This document shows positions 7,996 to 17,567 of a stretch of 64,000 nt of DNA, piece after piece. Every line of letters starts with the position of its first letter. The first letter of the stretch is position 1. Made by a program: the position numbers and the translations under genes. The stretch is from Salinivibrio sp. ES.052. Lineage in GTDB: Bacteria > Pseudomonadota > Gammaproteobacteria > Enterobacterales > Vibrionaceae. The DNA lies in the NCBI RefSeq assembly GCF_900141775.1, contig NZ_FSRI01000001.1, positions 1,086,251-1,150,250 of the forward strand. Direction: 5' to 3'. The notes under the pieces are model-generated. The model ran no database searches and had not been told where the DNA came from. It worked only from the letters and a program-made list of their open reading frames with translations.

Positions 7996-10143
7996 ATGAG
8001 ACAGACTATGTCAGTAAAAAAACTTCTTGTGGGTGCGGTGATTATCACTCTCGTTGCACTGTGGTTTAGCTTCGATATTGGCCAATGGCTAACACTCGAC
8101 AATGCTAAAGCACAGCAAACAGTGCTCAATGATTACATTGATCAACATTTCATCCAAGCAAGCCTACTTTTCTTCATTGGGTATGTCGTCATGACAGCGC
8201 TCTCACTGCCGGGCGCAGCAGTCGCGAGTTTACTAGGCGCGGCTTTGTTTGGTTTTTGGTGGGCGTTATTACTGGTATCGTTCGCCAGTTCCATCGGTGC
8301 CACCCTCGCATTTCTCGTTAGCCGGTTTTTACTGCAAGACTGGGTACAACATCGATTTGGGAACAAGCTAGAGGCAATTAATCGCGGCATTGAAGAAGAC
8401 GGGAGTTTTTATCTCCTCACGCTTCGTCTCATCCCTATTTTTCCCTTTTTCTTAATTAATTTGGTCATGGGGTTAACCCCCTTCAAAACACGTACTTTTT
8501 ATTGGGTCAGCCAACTGGGGATGCTACCTGGTACGGCTGTGTATGTGAATGCGGGGACCCAGCTGGCGCACATTAATTCACTCGGGGATGTTGTCTCACC
8601 ATCGGTACTCGGATCGTTGGCACTGCTGGGGTTATTTCCTCTATTGACCAAATCTATCATGCGTTGGGTTACGCATAGAAAACGTTATCAAGGCTGGGTA
8701 AAACCTCAACGCTTTGATCGAAATATGATCGTCATTGGTGCAGGCGCAGGTGGCCTCGTCTCCAGCTACATCGCAGCCATCGTCAACGCCAAAGTTACCC
8801 TGATTGAAAAGGCTGATATGGGGGGAGATTGCCTCAATACTGGCTGTGTCCCCTCAAAGGCATTGATCCGCGCAGCAAAAGCAATGCGCGAAATTCGTAA
8901 AGCAGACGAATTTGGTATTCATACATCTCAACCTGCAGTCGACTTTGCGGCAGTGATGGAGCGGGTAAAAAAGGTCATCACAAACATTGAGCCACATGAT
9001 TCTGTCGAACGCTACACCAAGCTTGGTGTCGAGTGTATACAAGGCGAAGCAAAAATAGTCTCGCCCTGGGAGGTAAGCGTCAATGGCCAGCATTTAACGA
9101 CCCGCAACATTGTGATTGCGACGGGTGCCCGCCCGATGCTACCGCCTATTCCTGGTTTGGCGGAAGTGACCCATTATACGTCAGACACGATTTGGTCACT
9201 GACAGCGCTTCCACCACGTCTCTTAGTGTTGGGTGGTGGCCCGATTGGCGCAGAACTCGCGCAAAGTTTTTCTTGCTTGGGAAGCCAAGTCACATTGGTA
9301 GAAATGGCGGACCAGCTGCTAAGCCGAGAAGATAAAGACGCCGCAGACTATGTCGAAGCCTCGTTGACTCGTGATGGCGTCACGATGATGATGGGCCACA
9401 AAGCCATAGCGTTTGAATACCAAGGCGACCAACAAATCGCCCGATTGGACGGCCCTAATGGCGAAAAAGATGTCGAATTTGATGCAGTATTGGTTGCATT
9501 GGGGCGCAGCGCCAACACACAAGGCTTTGGACTTGAGTCACTTGGCGTACCACTTACCGAGCGCGGTAATATTCAGGTTAATGACTATTTACAAACCCAT
9601 TATCCAAATATCTATGCGGTCGGTGATGTCGCGGGACCGTTCCAATTGACACATGCGAGTGCACATCAAGCATGGTATGCCACAGTCAATGCACTGTTTG
9701 GACAGTTTAAACGCTTTAGAGCCGACTATACGGTCATGCCTGCGGCAACCTATACCTCCCCCGAGGTCGCCCGTGTAGGGATCAACGAAAAAGAAGCGAA
9801 GGCAAATCATCAAACGGTGGAAGTGACGTATTACGGCATTGATGATCTTGACCGTGCGATAGCCGATGGGAATGATCATGGTTTTATTAAAGTGCTAACA
9901 CCAAAGGGAAAAGATACCATTTTAGGTGTCACTATTGTCGGTGAACACGCCGGTGACTTACTTGCCGAGTTTACACTTGCCATGCGTCATGGTTTGGGGC
10001 TCAATAAAATCCTCGGTACCGTACATCCCTATCCCACCATGAGTGAAGCGGTGAAATATACCGCGGGAATGTGGAAGCAGGCCCATACGCCAAAAACACT
10101 CCTTAAATGGGTCAAGAAGTATCACCGTTGGATGCGTCATTAA
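7996..10143 (+). CDS. Fusion: VTT/TVP38-type membrane domain + FAD disulfide reductase (mercuric-reductase-like)
   Basis: 715 residues. Residues about 1-230 are a multi-spanning VTT (SNARE-associated/TVP38/DedA-like) domain with the [14 protein letters not shown] and [17 protein letters not shown] stretches. From about 243 follows a complete class I pyridine-nucleotide disulfide oxidoreductase: FAD-binding [13 protein letters not shown], the redox disulfide CLNTGC (Cys about 279 and 284), NAD(P)-binding [13 protein letters not shown], and a dimerisation domain ending in [15 protein letters not shown]. No mercury-binding N-terminal domain or C-terminal Cys pair is present, so mercury reduction is unlikely. 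A second in-frame ATG at 8008 is an alternative start. First gene of an operon with ynjBCDF (14 nt to ynjB). The substrate is unknown; a membrane-linked electron-transfer role is inference. Confidence 0.8.
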   Translation: MRQTMSVKKLLVGAVIITLVALWFSFDIGQWLTLDNAKAQQTVLNDYIDQHFIQASLLFFIGYVVMTALSLPGAAVASLLGAALFGFWWALLLVSFASSIGATLAFLVSRFLLQDWVQHRFGNKLEAINRGIEEDGSFYLLTLRLIPIFPFFLINLVMGLTPFKTRTFYWVSQLGMLPGTAVYVNAGTQLAHINSLGDVVSPSVLGSLALLGLFPLLTKSIMRWVTHRKRYQGWVKPQRFDRNMIVIGAGAGGLVSSYIAAIVNAKVTLIEKADMGGDCLNTGCVPSKALIRAAKAMREIRKADEFGIHTSQPAVDFAAVMERVKKVITNIEPHDSVERYTKLGVECIQGEAKIVSPWEVSVNGQHLTTRNIVIATGARPMLPPIPGLAEVTHYTSDTIWSLTALPPRLLVLGGGPIGAELAQSFSCLGSQVTLVEMADQLLSREDKDAADYVEASLTRDGVTMMMGHKAIAFEYQGDQQIARLDGPNGEKDVEFDAVLVALGRSANTQGFGLESLGVPLTERGNIQVNDYLQTHYPNIYAVGDVAGPFQLTHASAHQAWYATVNALFGQFKRFRADYTVMPAATYTSPEVARVGINEKEAKANHQTVEVTYYGIDDLDRAIADGNDHGFIKVLTPKGKDTILGVTIVGEHAGDLLAEFTLAMRHGLGLNKILGTVHPYPTMSEAVKYTAGMWKQAHTPKTLLKWVKKYHRWMRH

Positions 10144-10157
10144 AAAGGAAGATGAAA

Positions 10158-11297
10158 ATGAAACAGTGGATAGCGGCAGTCACGTTCGCGCTAGCAAGTA
10201 GCCATGTGCTGGCAAACCCAGCTGACAATGACTGGGAGCAAATAAAACAAGAGGCAAGCGGACAAACCGTTTATTTTAACGCCTGGGGCGGTAGCCAGGA
10301 CATTAATGCTTATTTGCGTTGGGCCGGTCGTGAACTCAAACGTGATTATGGGGTGACACTCCAGCATGTCAAAGTGGCGGATATCGCTGAAACGGTGAAT
10401 CGTCTATTGGCGGAAAAAACTGCGGGAAAAGACACGAACGGCAGTATTGATATGGTTTGGATTAATGGTGAGAACTTTAAATCCATGAAGGAAAATAATT
10501 TGCTTTATGGGCCCTTTGTCGAGGCACTTCCCAACTGGGTAATTGTGGATAAAAGCTTACCCGTTGAGGAAGACTTTACGGAGCCGACTGAGGGTCTCGA
10601 AGCGCCATGGGGGGTAGGTCAGTTGGTCTTTATTCATGATCAAAAAACGCTCGCTAATCCCCCACGTTCTTTTGCTGAACTTTTAAGCCTTGCGAAAGCC
10701 AACCCAGGCCGTGTGGGTTATCCTAAACCTCCGCAATTCCATGGCACCAGCTTTTTAAAAGCCGCGTTGCTTGAACTAACAGATAATAAAGCAGCACTTT
10801 ATGGCCCAGTCAGTGATGCCGACTTTAACACCGTGACGGCACCGTTATGGCGCTACCTTGATGCATTGCACCCGGTAGCATGGCGCAATGGAGATCAGTT
10901 TCCATCAGGCAGTGCAGAGACAATGCAACTTGTCGATGACGGTGAATTGTTAGTGGGCATTGCGTTTAACCCGAACGCCGCAAAAGCAGCGATAGCCTCG
11001 GGGACTCTCGCTCCAACGGCGCGCGCGTTTGCGTTTAATCAAGGCGCCCTCTCTAATATCCATTTTATGGCGATCCCTTATAATGCTAATGCTAAAGCCG
11101 GTGCCATGGTGGCGATTAACTTCTTGATGAGTAAGGAAGCCCAACGTCGTAAGTCAGATACAGAGGTTTGGGGCGATCCCTCAGTGGTTAAGCTATCTGA
11201 TACGGCTGCAGGCAACCGATTTAGCACTCAACCCGAGCCACATCCAAGTTGGCAAACCGCGTTAGAGCGCGCGTGGCTTAAACGCTACGGACAATAG
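10158..11297 (+). CDS. ynjB: YnjB-type ABC transporter substrate-binding protein
   Basis: 379 residues with a signal peptide ([19 protein letters not shown], cleaved after about residue 19) and an extracellular solute-binding fold ([42 protein letters not shown]) typical of E. coli YnjB. The start at 10158 has AAGGA eight bases upstream; the ATG at 10152 is too close to that site. It lies in one operon with YnjC and YnjD. The transported ligand of the Ynj system has not been firmly established. Confidence 0.85.
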   Translation: MKQWIAAVTFALASSHVLANPADNDWEQIKQEASGQTVYFNAWGGSQDINAYLRWAGRELKRDYGVTLQHVKVADIAETVNRLLAEKTAGKDTNGSIDMVWINGENFKSMKENNLLYGPFVEALPNWVIVDKSLPVEEDFTEPTEGLEAPWGVGQLVFIHDQKTLANPPRSFAELLSLAKANPGRVGYPKPPQFHGTSFLKAALLELTDNKAALYGPVSDADFNTVTAPLWRYLDALHPVAWRNGDQFPSGSAETMQLVDDGELLVGIAFNPNAAKAAIASGTLAPTARAFAFNQGALSNIHFMAIPYNANAKAGAMVAINFLMSKEAQRRKSDTEVWGDPSVVKLSDTAAGNRFSTQPEPHPSWQTALERAWLKRYGQ

Positions 11298-11307
11298 AAG
11301 AGATCCC

Positions 11308-13023
11308 ATGGCACGTTTGTTGTTTGCCATCACCCTAACGGTATGCTGCCTGCCTTTGTTGCCTGGGGTTGGTGGCTTGCTCACCAGTGCGTTCGCTTTT
11401 TTACCCTCTTTAGGACTGGATGAGGCCAATTTCTCAGGCTGGCGAGATGTAATGGCTTGGCCTGGCTTGTCTCAATCGCTCTGGTTGACGCTAGTCTCTG
11501 GCATCGGCAGCAGCTTACTTGCGACTGGACTTAGCTTCATCATTTTGCAAGCCACGTGGCAAACACCATTCTGGCAGCGGATAGCCCGTAGCCTCCCAGG
11601 TTTACTGGCGCTTCCCCATGTCGCCTACGCCATTGGATTGGTGTTGTTATTATCACCATCCGGTTGGTTATTTCGATTACTCAGTCCCGTCACTGGGGAC
11701 GCCCCATTAACCTGGGCACTCGTACAAGACCCTTATGTGATAGGCCTTACTCTGGCATTAACACTCAAAGAGACGCCATTTTTACTCTTGATGAGCTTTT
11801 CCGTGCTCAGTCAAATTGACGTGCAACGTCTGAGCATGGTGTCGGCTAGCTTGGGTTACAATCGGGCCAGTACCTGGATAAAAGTTATCTTACCGCTTTG
11901 GCTGGCAAAGATGCGCTTTCCTATTTTTGCTGTCGTAGCGTATAGCCTTTCCGTCGTCGATGTGGCAATGATTTTAGGCCCAAACACACCGCCTACTTTT
12001 GCAGTATTGGTCTGGCAATGGTTTAACGATCCGGATCTCTCTTTACTGCCCCGCGCGTCTGCGGGAGCATTATTGCTTTTTTTGTTTTGCGCGCTGGTAC
12101 TCCTCGGCTATCGCTCCATCGAGTGGAGTGCTTGTGAGCGCTTTAATCGCTGGCAGTATACTGGCTCACGCTGCACTTGGTTACCGGGGAAATGGATCTG
12201 GTGGCCGGTGTTGCTCATGCCATTACTGGTGATCCCAACCCTGCTGATGTGGTCGTTTGCCTTGCGTTGGTCTTTTCCCGACTGGCTACCTAGCCGCTAT
12301 GGCATACGATTTTGGGAGCAAGAACTGAGTTACATTTGGGCGCTAGTCGGCAATAGTCTGCTACTCGCATTAATCAGTAGCACTGTCGCAGTAATATGTG
12401 CCATTGGTTGCCTTGAACGCACCTGTAATTACCAACAACGATCGCTCCCTAGCGCCATCATTGCCATACCTTTATTGGTGCCCCAGTTATCTATTCTGTT
12501 TGGTATTCAAGTTGCTGTGTACAGCTTACCTGGTCAATGGCATGTGCCCACGACGATATGGGCACATATCTTTTTTGTTTTTCCTTATGTTTATTTAGCG
12601 CTGGATGGCCCATGGCAACAATTTGATCCTCGGCTAACTCAAACAGCTCGAAGCCTGGGGGTTAGTGCGATATCTGCCTGGCTACGCATAAAACTGCCGT
12701 TATTATTGCCCGCAATAATACTGGCTTGGGCGGTGGGGGCCAGTGTCAGTTTGGCACAATATCTTCCTACCCAATTGTTGGGCGCAGGGCGAATTAATAC
12801 TTTAACCACTGAAGCGGTGAGTTTATCGAGTGGCCTGGATAGACGGATCAGCGGCCTCTACGGACTAATGCAGGCGGTTATCCCCTTACTCGTTTTCATG
12901 GTGACCACCTACTTAAGCCGCGCAGTCCAGCGGCGACTCACACCTAATCAATCGGGCTATATGCAACCAGGAGCAAAAAATAATGACGCTGTCTATCAAC
13001 CAACTCAGCATAAACGCGCCTGA
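11308..13023 (+). CDS. ynjC: YnjC-type ABC transporter double permease
   Basis: 571 residues made of two fused binding-protein-dependent permease halves, about 12 hydrophobic segments in total. Each half has an EAA-like loop (SASLGYNRASTWIKVILPLW near 190, and TARSLGVSAISAWLRIKLPLLLP near 450), the sites that contact the ATPase. Gap to ynjB is 10 nt, and the 3' end overlaps ynjD by 41 nt, so the three proteins are probably made together. Confidence 0.88.
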   Translation: MARLLFAITLTVCCLPLLPGVGGLLTSAFAFLPSLGLDEANFSGWRDVMAWPGLSQSLWLTLVSGIGSSLLATGLSFIILQATWQTPFWQRIARSLPGLLALPHVAYAIGLVLLLSPSGWLFRLLSPVTGDAPLTWALVQDPYVIGLTLALTLKETPFLLLMSFSVLSQIDVQRLSMVSASLGYNRASTWIKVILPLWLAKMRFPIFAVVAYSLSVVDVAMILGPNTPPTFAVLVWQWFNDPDLSLLPRASAGALLLFLFCALVLLGYRSIEWSACERFNRWQYTGSRCTWLPGKWIWWPVLLMPLLVIPTLLMWSFALRWSFPDWLPSRYGIRFWEQELSYIWALVGNSLLLALISSTVAVICAIGCLERTCNYQQRSLPSAIIAIPLLVPQLSILFGIQVAVYSLPGQWHVPTTIWAHIFFVFPYVYLALDGPWQQFDPRLTQTARSLGVSAISAWLRIKLPLLLPAIILAWAVGASVSLAQYLPTQLLGAGRINTLTTEAVSLSSGLDRRISGLYGLMQAVIPLLVFMVTTYLSRAVQRRLTPNQSGYMQPGAKNNDAVYQPTQHKRA

Positions 13024-13651
13024 TCAGTGTTTGCTGAAAGACGTGTCTTTTAACGTGGCCCCAGGGCAAATACTCACCGTCATGGGCCCTAGCGGATGCG
13101 GCAAATCAACACTTTTAGGGGTGCTAGCGGGTCACGCTCAGCCACCCATACAGTACCAGGGTGACATAATATTAAATCACCGTGTGTTAAATACATTACC
13201 GCCTGAACAGCGCCGACTGGGGATTCTATTTCAAGATGACTTGCTGTTTCCACATTTAAACGTTTGGCAAAATTTGGCGTTTGCATTGCCCTCATCCATG
13301 AGTAAGCAGGAAAAACATACGCAGGCACTCGAGGCCCTAACCTCAGTTAACTTGGCGGAGTTTGCTAACTACGCCCCTTCACAGCTTTCCGGTGGGCAAC
13401 GTGCGCGTGTCAGTGTGTTGCGTGCCTTACTCGCCGAGCCTGATGCAATTTTACTCGATGAACCTTTTAGTAAACTCGATAAGCCACTGCGCCGATCATT
13501 TCGTCAGTTTGTGTTCGAACAAATCGAGCAGCGGCAGATCCCCGCGGTGATCGTAACGCATGATGCCGAAGATATAGCACATCCTGACCACTGCCTAAAC
13601 TGGCCAAGCACTGAAAAGGATAAAGATCCAGAGGAGATCCCCAATGCTTGA
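12983..13651 (+). CDS. ynjD: YnjD-type ABC transporter ATP-binding protein
   Basis: 222 residues: Walker A GPSGCGKST, Q-loop LFQDD, signature LSGGQRAR, Walker B AILLDEPFSKLD and the H-loop VTHDAED. It lacks the C-terminal regulatory extension found in longer importers. A clear AGGAGC ribosome site precedes the ATG within the end of ynjC. It energises the YnjBC importer. The stop overlaps the start of ynjF by 8 nt. Confidence 0.9.
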   Translation: MTLSINQLSINAPDQCLLKDVSFNVAPGQILTVMGPSGCGKSTLLGVLAGHAQPPIQYQGDIILNHRVLNTLPPEQRRLGILFQDDLLFPHLNVWQNLAFALPSSMSKQEKHTQALEALTSVNLAEFANYAPSQLSGGQRARVSVLRALLAEPDAILLDEPFSKLDKPLRRSFRQFVFEQIEQRQIPAVIVTHDAEDIAHPDHCLNWPSTEKDKDPEEIPNA

Positions 13652-14270
13652 TCGCTATGCCATCCCCGTGATCCGCTGGCCACTAAAACGTGCGGCCATT
13701 CAGCTTAACCAATGGGAGATTAAGCCGGATACAGTGACGATAAGTGGCTTTTTTATCGGTCTATTAGCTGTGCCCGCTTTAGCGTTTCAAGCCTACGGGC
13801 TTGCCCTAATGTTCATTGTCATCAACCGTGTGTTTGATGGCTTGGATGGCGCGCTTGCGCGCGAGCAACGACTTAGTGATGCAGGTGGTTTTCTTGATAT
13901 CACGCTAGATTTTATTTTCTACGCCTCAATCCCGTTTGGTTTTGCCCTCGCGGATCCAGCTAACAACGCTATTGCCGCAAGCTTCTTGTTATTTTGCTTT
14001 ATGGGGACTGGCGCGAGCTTTTTAGCCTTCGCTACCATGGCCAGCAAACATCAGATTGATAATCCGGTTTACGCCAATAAGTCGATGTATTACATCGGTG
14101 GGATCACCGAAGGAACGGAGACCATCGCGAGTTTTGTGTTAATGTGCCTTTTCCCAACATACATGGCCTGGATTGCCGGCATCTTTGGCGCAGCCTGTTT
14201 AATCACCGCCGCATCACGAGTCTGGGCGGGGTACCAAACGTTGCGTGCGCTCGATACGCCCTCCTCCTAG
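13644..14270 (+). CDS. ynjF: YnjF-like CDP-alcohol phosphatidyltransferase
   Basis: 208 residues, membrane protein of the CDP-alcohol phosphatidyltransferase family. The catalytic metal-binding signature is present from about residue 71 (DGLDGALAREQR, then G and two spaced Asp in GGFLDITLDF). Such enzymes move a phosphatidyl or similar group from a CDP-alcohol to an acceptor alcohol. E. coli has the same ynjBCD-ynjF linkage, although with ynjE (rhodanese) between, which is absent here. Linkage to an importer suggests that the imported compound or its product could be an acceptor, but this is inference. Confidence 0.85.
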   Translation: MLDRYAIPVIRWPLKRAAIQLNQWEIKPDTVTISGFFIGLLAVPALAFQAYGLALMFIVINRVFDGLDGALAREQRLSDAGGFLDITLDFIFYASIPFGFALADPANNAIAASFLLFCFMGTGASFLAFATMASKHQIDNPVYANKSMYYIGGITEGTETIASFVLMCLFPTYMAWIAGIFGAACLITAASRVWAGYQTLRALDTPSS

Positions 14271-14271
14271 C

Positions 14272-15171
14272 TTATAGCCACTGGTGTTGCAGCTGCTCTT
14301 TATCGCCTAAGTAGTCGAGCAGCCAGCGCACCGGTGGTGACTCTTTATCCGATCGCCATGCAATGCAGCACGGACTGCTTAATAGCGGCTCTTCAAGGGC
14401 AAGCTCCACCAGCTCTCCTCGCGCAATCGCCTCTTCTGCCATGTGTGAAGGCATCACACCAATGCCTAACCCTGCCTTAAAACATTGCATGGCACTGTGC
14501 CAATTCGGTACCGTGAGGCGGCGCTGATTATCCAATAGCCAAGTGGTACGGCGCGGTAAGCGGCGCGAGGTGTCTTCCAAACAGATAGCCGGATACGGCG
14601 CGAGCTGCTCGTTAGCCAGCGGCTGAGCACACTGCACCAGTGGGTGCGATGGACTCACAACAAACCGCCAACGCAGGGTGCCCATTTCCCGGTAACGAAA
14701 CGCGCCGCTCACCGGTACCGCAGCGGTTGCACCGATAGCAATATCAGCACGATCATCTGCAAGTGCGTCCCATACACCATTAAACACTTCCATGGTTAGC
14801 AATAGCTCAACATCAGGAAATGCATCATAGAAATCCCGCACCAGTGTATTCACACTGTCTTCACGCACGACATTATCGAGCGCCAGCGAGACACTCTGCG
14901 CCCAACCATTAGCAACGCGTTGGGTTTGCTGGCGAATACTCTCCATGGCTTTCAGCATCTCGCGCGCTTGTTCAACAAAGTATTCCCCGGCAGATGTCAG
15001 TCTCACTTTACGATGAAGTCGTTCAAATAACGTTACCGCCAATTTGTCTTCTATTTGCCGCACCGTATAGCTCACTGCACTGGGAACTTTATGTAGTTCC
15101 TCCGCTGCCCCGGAAAAGCTCCCTCGTCGCGCGACCACATCAATTACTTGAAAATCTTGGTAGGAAAACAT
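14272..15171 (-). CDS. punR: PunR, LysR-family activator of punC
   Basis: 299 residues, LysR type with N-terminal winged helix (FQVIDVVARRGSFSGAAEELHKVPSAVSYTVRQIE, about 7-42) and a periplasmic-binding-like effector domain containing VFNGVWDALADDRADIAIGATAAVPV. These stretches match E. coli YdhB/PunR closely. PunR activates the divergent punC gene for use of purine nucleosides; the divergent layout is kept here. The 3' end lies 1 nt from the ynjF stop, so the two operons converge with no obvious terminator between them. Confidence 0.87.
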   Translation of the reverse strand: MFSYQDFQVIDVVARRGSFSGAAEELHKVPSAVSYTVRQIEDKLAVTLFERLHRKVRLTSAGEYFVEQAREMLKAMESIRQQTQRVANGWAQSVSLALDNVVREDSVNTLVRDFYDAFPDVELLLTMEVFNGVWDALADDRADIAIGATAAVPVSGAFRYREMGTLRWRFVVSPSHPLVQCAQPLANEQLAPYPAICLEDTSRRLPRRTTWLLDNQRRLTVPNWHSAMQCFKAGLGIGVMPSHMAEEAIARGELVELALEEPLLSSPCCIAWRSDKESPPVRWLLDYLGDKEQLQHQWL

Positions 15172-15185
15172 TCAAATCAATTTTT

Positions 15186-15202
15186 TTGAAAGGAGTGTTC
15201 AA
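15186..15202. promoter_or_regulatory. Likely PunR operator (LysR T-N11-A type) in the punR-punC gap
   Basis: An inverted repeat TTGAA-N7-TTCAA lies in the 106-bp divergent region, and the string TTCAAATCA occurs twice as a direct repeat (15171-15179 and 15198-15206, 27 bp apart). This is the size and form expected for a LysR recognition plus activation site. Assignment to PunR rests on position only. Confidence 0.45.
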
Positions 15203-15277
15203 ATCATACCGTTTCACAGCCTGGATTGTTAGCCATAAACTGCAAGTTACATTAATCTTTGTATCAAGAGATGAAAA

Positions 15278-16483
15278 ATGAGCAATAAAGTATCTTTCAT
15301 TACCCTGTTTTGGCTAGCAGGGCTGAGTATGCTTGGCTTTTTAGCCACCGATATGTACCTGCCCGCTTTCGAAGCGATGCAAATGGATTTTGCAACGTCC
15401 CCAGCAAATATAGGTTTGACTTTAAGTATCTTTTTACTCGGAATGGCCTGTGGTCAGCTCGTTTATGGCCCCCTATCTGACCGTATAGGTCGTAAGCCAG
15501 CTTTATTGATTGGCTTAAGTCTCTATATCGCCGCAACGGTAGTCTGCCTGTTCGCCAACGATATCTCTATTTTATTAGGTGCACGCCTTGTACAAGCACT
15601 TGGAGCATGTAGTGCCATTGTTATTTGGCAAGCGGTGGTTATTGACCGTTATGAGGGTAAACTTGGGCAAAAAATGTTCGCCACCATCATGCCCTTAGTC
15701 GCGCTATCTCCAGCATTAGCTCCTTTACTTGGATCCTATTTACTCCAGCATTTTGATTGGCGGAGTATTTTTGTGGTTTTACTAGCACTAGGGGTTGTGT
15801 TTGTTGCATTAACCCTGCGTGAGAAAGAAAGCCTTATCGAACCAGAGCAAGACACTAAAATTATTGATAAATTACTAAGTGACTATCGTCAGGTTTTTAA
15901 GTCAAAAAAATTCATTGGTAATATGCTTATCTTCGCAGGCTGTTCCGCTGCTTTCTTTGCGTATTTAACCGGTTCGCCGTTCATCATGTCTTCTATGGGC
16001 TATACAGAGTCCGATATTGGCCTCAGCTATATCCCACAAACTATTGCTTTTGTCGTCGGGGGTTATGCCTGTCGTCACGCACTGAATAAACTCAAAGATC
16101 ACAGCATCTTGCCCTGGCTGCTAAAGCTATTCGTGATCAGCGTGGTCATCATCTTTCTGATTAGCTGGCGCACGGATGTCACCAATATTTGGGTAATTTT
16201 GGGACCATTCTGCTTTTTAGCTGCTGCGAACGGTGCTATTTACCCACTGGTCGTTAATCGTGCATTAGAAGCGTTTAGATCTTGCAGTGCGACAGCGGCT
16301 AGCCTCCTCAACTTTTTGCAGATGATGGTTTGCTTTATTGCCAGTGCCCTCGTTTCTACGTTTGCGGCGTCTGGACTGTTTGCTGTCACAACCGTCATGC
16401 TATCAACCTGCGTGATTGTAATTGTGGGCTTTGGTTTGGTCTGGCATGCAAACCGTCAAGCGCAAACGCTGGCAACAGCTTAA
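15278..16483 (+). CDS. punC: PunC, purine nucleoside MFS transporter
   Basis: 401 residues, 12-TM major facilitator protein of the DHA1/Bcr-CflA type. N-terminal GLSMLGFLATDMYLPAFEAM, the loop 2-3 motif GPLSDRIGRKPALLIGL and the later GSPFIMSSMGYTESDIGLSYIPQTIAF match E. coli YdhC/PunC. That protein imports purine nucleosides such as adenosine. The divergent punR gene and the nearby purR fit a purine role. A strong terminator follows. Confidence 0.85.
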   Translation: MSNKVSFITLFWLAGLSMLGFLATDMYLPAFEAMQMDFATSPANIGLTLSIFLLGMACGQLVYGPLSDRIGRKPALLIGLSLYIAATVVCLFANDISILLGARLVQALGACSAIVIWQAVVIDRYEGKLGQKMFATIMPLVALSPALAPLLGSYLLQHFDWRSIFVVLLALGVVFVALTLREKESLIEPEQDTKIIDKLLSDYRQVFKSKKFIGNMLIFAGCSAAFFAYLTGSPFIMSSMGYTESDIGLSYIPQTIAFVVGGYACRHALNKLKDHSILPWLLKLFVISVVIIFLISWRTDVTNIWVILGPFCFLAAANGAIYPLVVNRALEAFRSCSATAASLLNFLQMMVCFIASALVSTFAASGLFAVTTVMLSTCVIVIVGFGLVWHANRQAQTLATA

Positions 16484-16503
16484 AGCAATTGGTTTTATAG
16501 ACT

Positions 16504-16533
16504 AAAAAAGGCGTCTCTCGAGACGCCTTTTCT
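16504..16533. terminator. punC terminator (bidirectional)
   Basis: An 11-bp stem AAAAGGCGTCT / AGACGCCTTTT with a CTCG tetraloop. A-run on one side and T-run on the other mean it can end both punC and the convergent methyltransferase gene. Confidence 0.88.
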
Positions 16534-16547
16534 ATTACTAACGTGTA

Positions 16548-17123
16548 TCACTCACGCAAATAGGCAACCAGTTCACCTTTACCAATGGGAAGCACGCCCA
16601 CATCGAGTTCAGGCTGTTGTTCCAGCCATTGCTTAAAAGGTGCCACTTCGTCGGCGTGGGACAATGCGTTATCGACCACCAGCATGCCCTGAGGCTTGAG
16701 GAGTTGGAATAAACGTGGCGCTAAGGAGAGGTACTGACTTCGATCGGCATCGAGAAAAATGAGCTCAAACTGTCCCTCAAGGCGAGTAATCCAGTCACTT
16801 GCATCACCCAATTTAGCATCTATCCGGTTATTAATGCCGGCTTGCTGAAGGTGCTGCTGCGCTTGATAGTGTTTTGCTTCGTCGCGCTCAATCGTTGTCA
16901 CTTGTACGCTATCGCCGCCCGCGCGCGCAAGCCATAATGTGGAATACCCCATTGACGTGCCAATTTCTAAAATGAGGGTAGGCTGAATTTCACCCACTAA
17001 CAGCGCTAAGAACTTGCCAGTTTCAGGCGTGATATTCAGCCACTTCTTACCTTTATCCTGTTGCAGGGCATCATTCTCTGTCCCCTGCATTTGCAACTGT
17101 TCCAATAAGCCGTCCATGGTCAT
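16548..17123 (-). CDS. O-methyltransferase (SAM-dependent, family 3)
   Basis: 191 residues with the class I SAM-binding motif LILEIGTSMGYSTLWLA (about 50-66), acidic TTIERD, and FELIFLDADRSQYL followed by GMLVVDNAL, as in caffeoyl-CoA/catechol-type O-methyltransferases. The D-A-D and D-N pair form the divalent-metal site of this family. The ATG overlaps the stop of the upstream VOC gene by one base. The substrate is unknown. Confidence 0.85.
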   Translation of the reverse strand: MTMDGLLEQLQMQGTENDALQQDKGKKWLNITPETGKFLALLVGEIQPTLILEIGTSMGYSTLWLARAGGDSVQVTTIERDEAKHYQAQQHLQQAGINNRIDAKLGDASDWITRLEGQFELIFLDADRSQYLSLAPRLFQLLKPQGMLVVDNALSHADEVAPFKQWLEQQPELDVGVLPIGKGELVAYLRE

Positions 17124-17551
17124 TAGTCCAATACAAGGCTGCCATTATCATCAAACTGCCAGCAATCGCCATAAGCGACTTCCCAAAGGTAATTATCCGG
17201 ATCGGCAAAATAGCCACTGTAGCCTCCCCAAAAAACGTTTTGTGCGGGTTTAACAATACGACCGCCACATCGCTCGGCCAACGCCAGCACCTCATCGACC
17301 TGTTCTTTGGATCGCGTGTTATGCGCCAATGTGATGCCACCAAAACCTGTCTCGTTAACGGTGAGTCCAGGTTTGATATCATCGGCTAACGCGTCAGCGG
17401 GATATAACGCTAATCGCGTACCGGCGGTACTAAAAAACACGATTCCCTCTTCAGGATGGGTGTGCGTTGGAAAGCCCAACTGGCGATAAAATTCATACGA
17501 CCGTGATAAGTCAGCGACACCCAAAGTGATAATGCTAATTCGTGCTTCCAT
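17123..17551 (-). CDS. VOC-fold (glyoxalase/bleomycin-resistance type) protein
   Basis: 142 residues starting MEARISIITLGVADLSRSYEFYRQLGF; paired beta-alpha-beta-beta-beta modules with VFFSTAGTRLALYP and the C-terminal NVFWGGYSGYFADPDNYLWEVAY, which includes the usual metal-ligand Glu. The frame runs 16 codons further upstream, but a strong AAGGAG site supports the ATG at 17551. Part of a minus-strand group with the methyltransferase and the DUF4336 gene. No specific substrate can be named. Confidence 0.83.
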   Translation of the reverse strand: MEARISIITLGVADLSRSYEFYRQLGFPTHTHPEEGIVFFSTAGTRLALYPADALADDIKPGLTVNETGFGGITLAHNTRSKEQVDEVLALAERCGGRIVKPAQNVFWGGYSGYFADPDNYLWEVAYGDCWQFDDNGSLVLD

Positions 17552-17567
17552 ACCGTTGCTCCTTCGC

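Noticed and set aside
8820..8860. Mercury resistance gene
   Set aside because: The CLNTGC disulfide resembles MerA, but the mercury-binding N-terminal domain and C-terminal Cys pair are absent and no mer genes adjoin.
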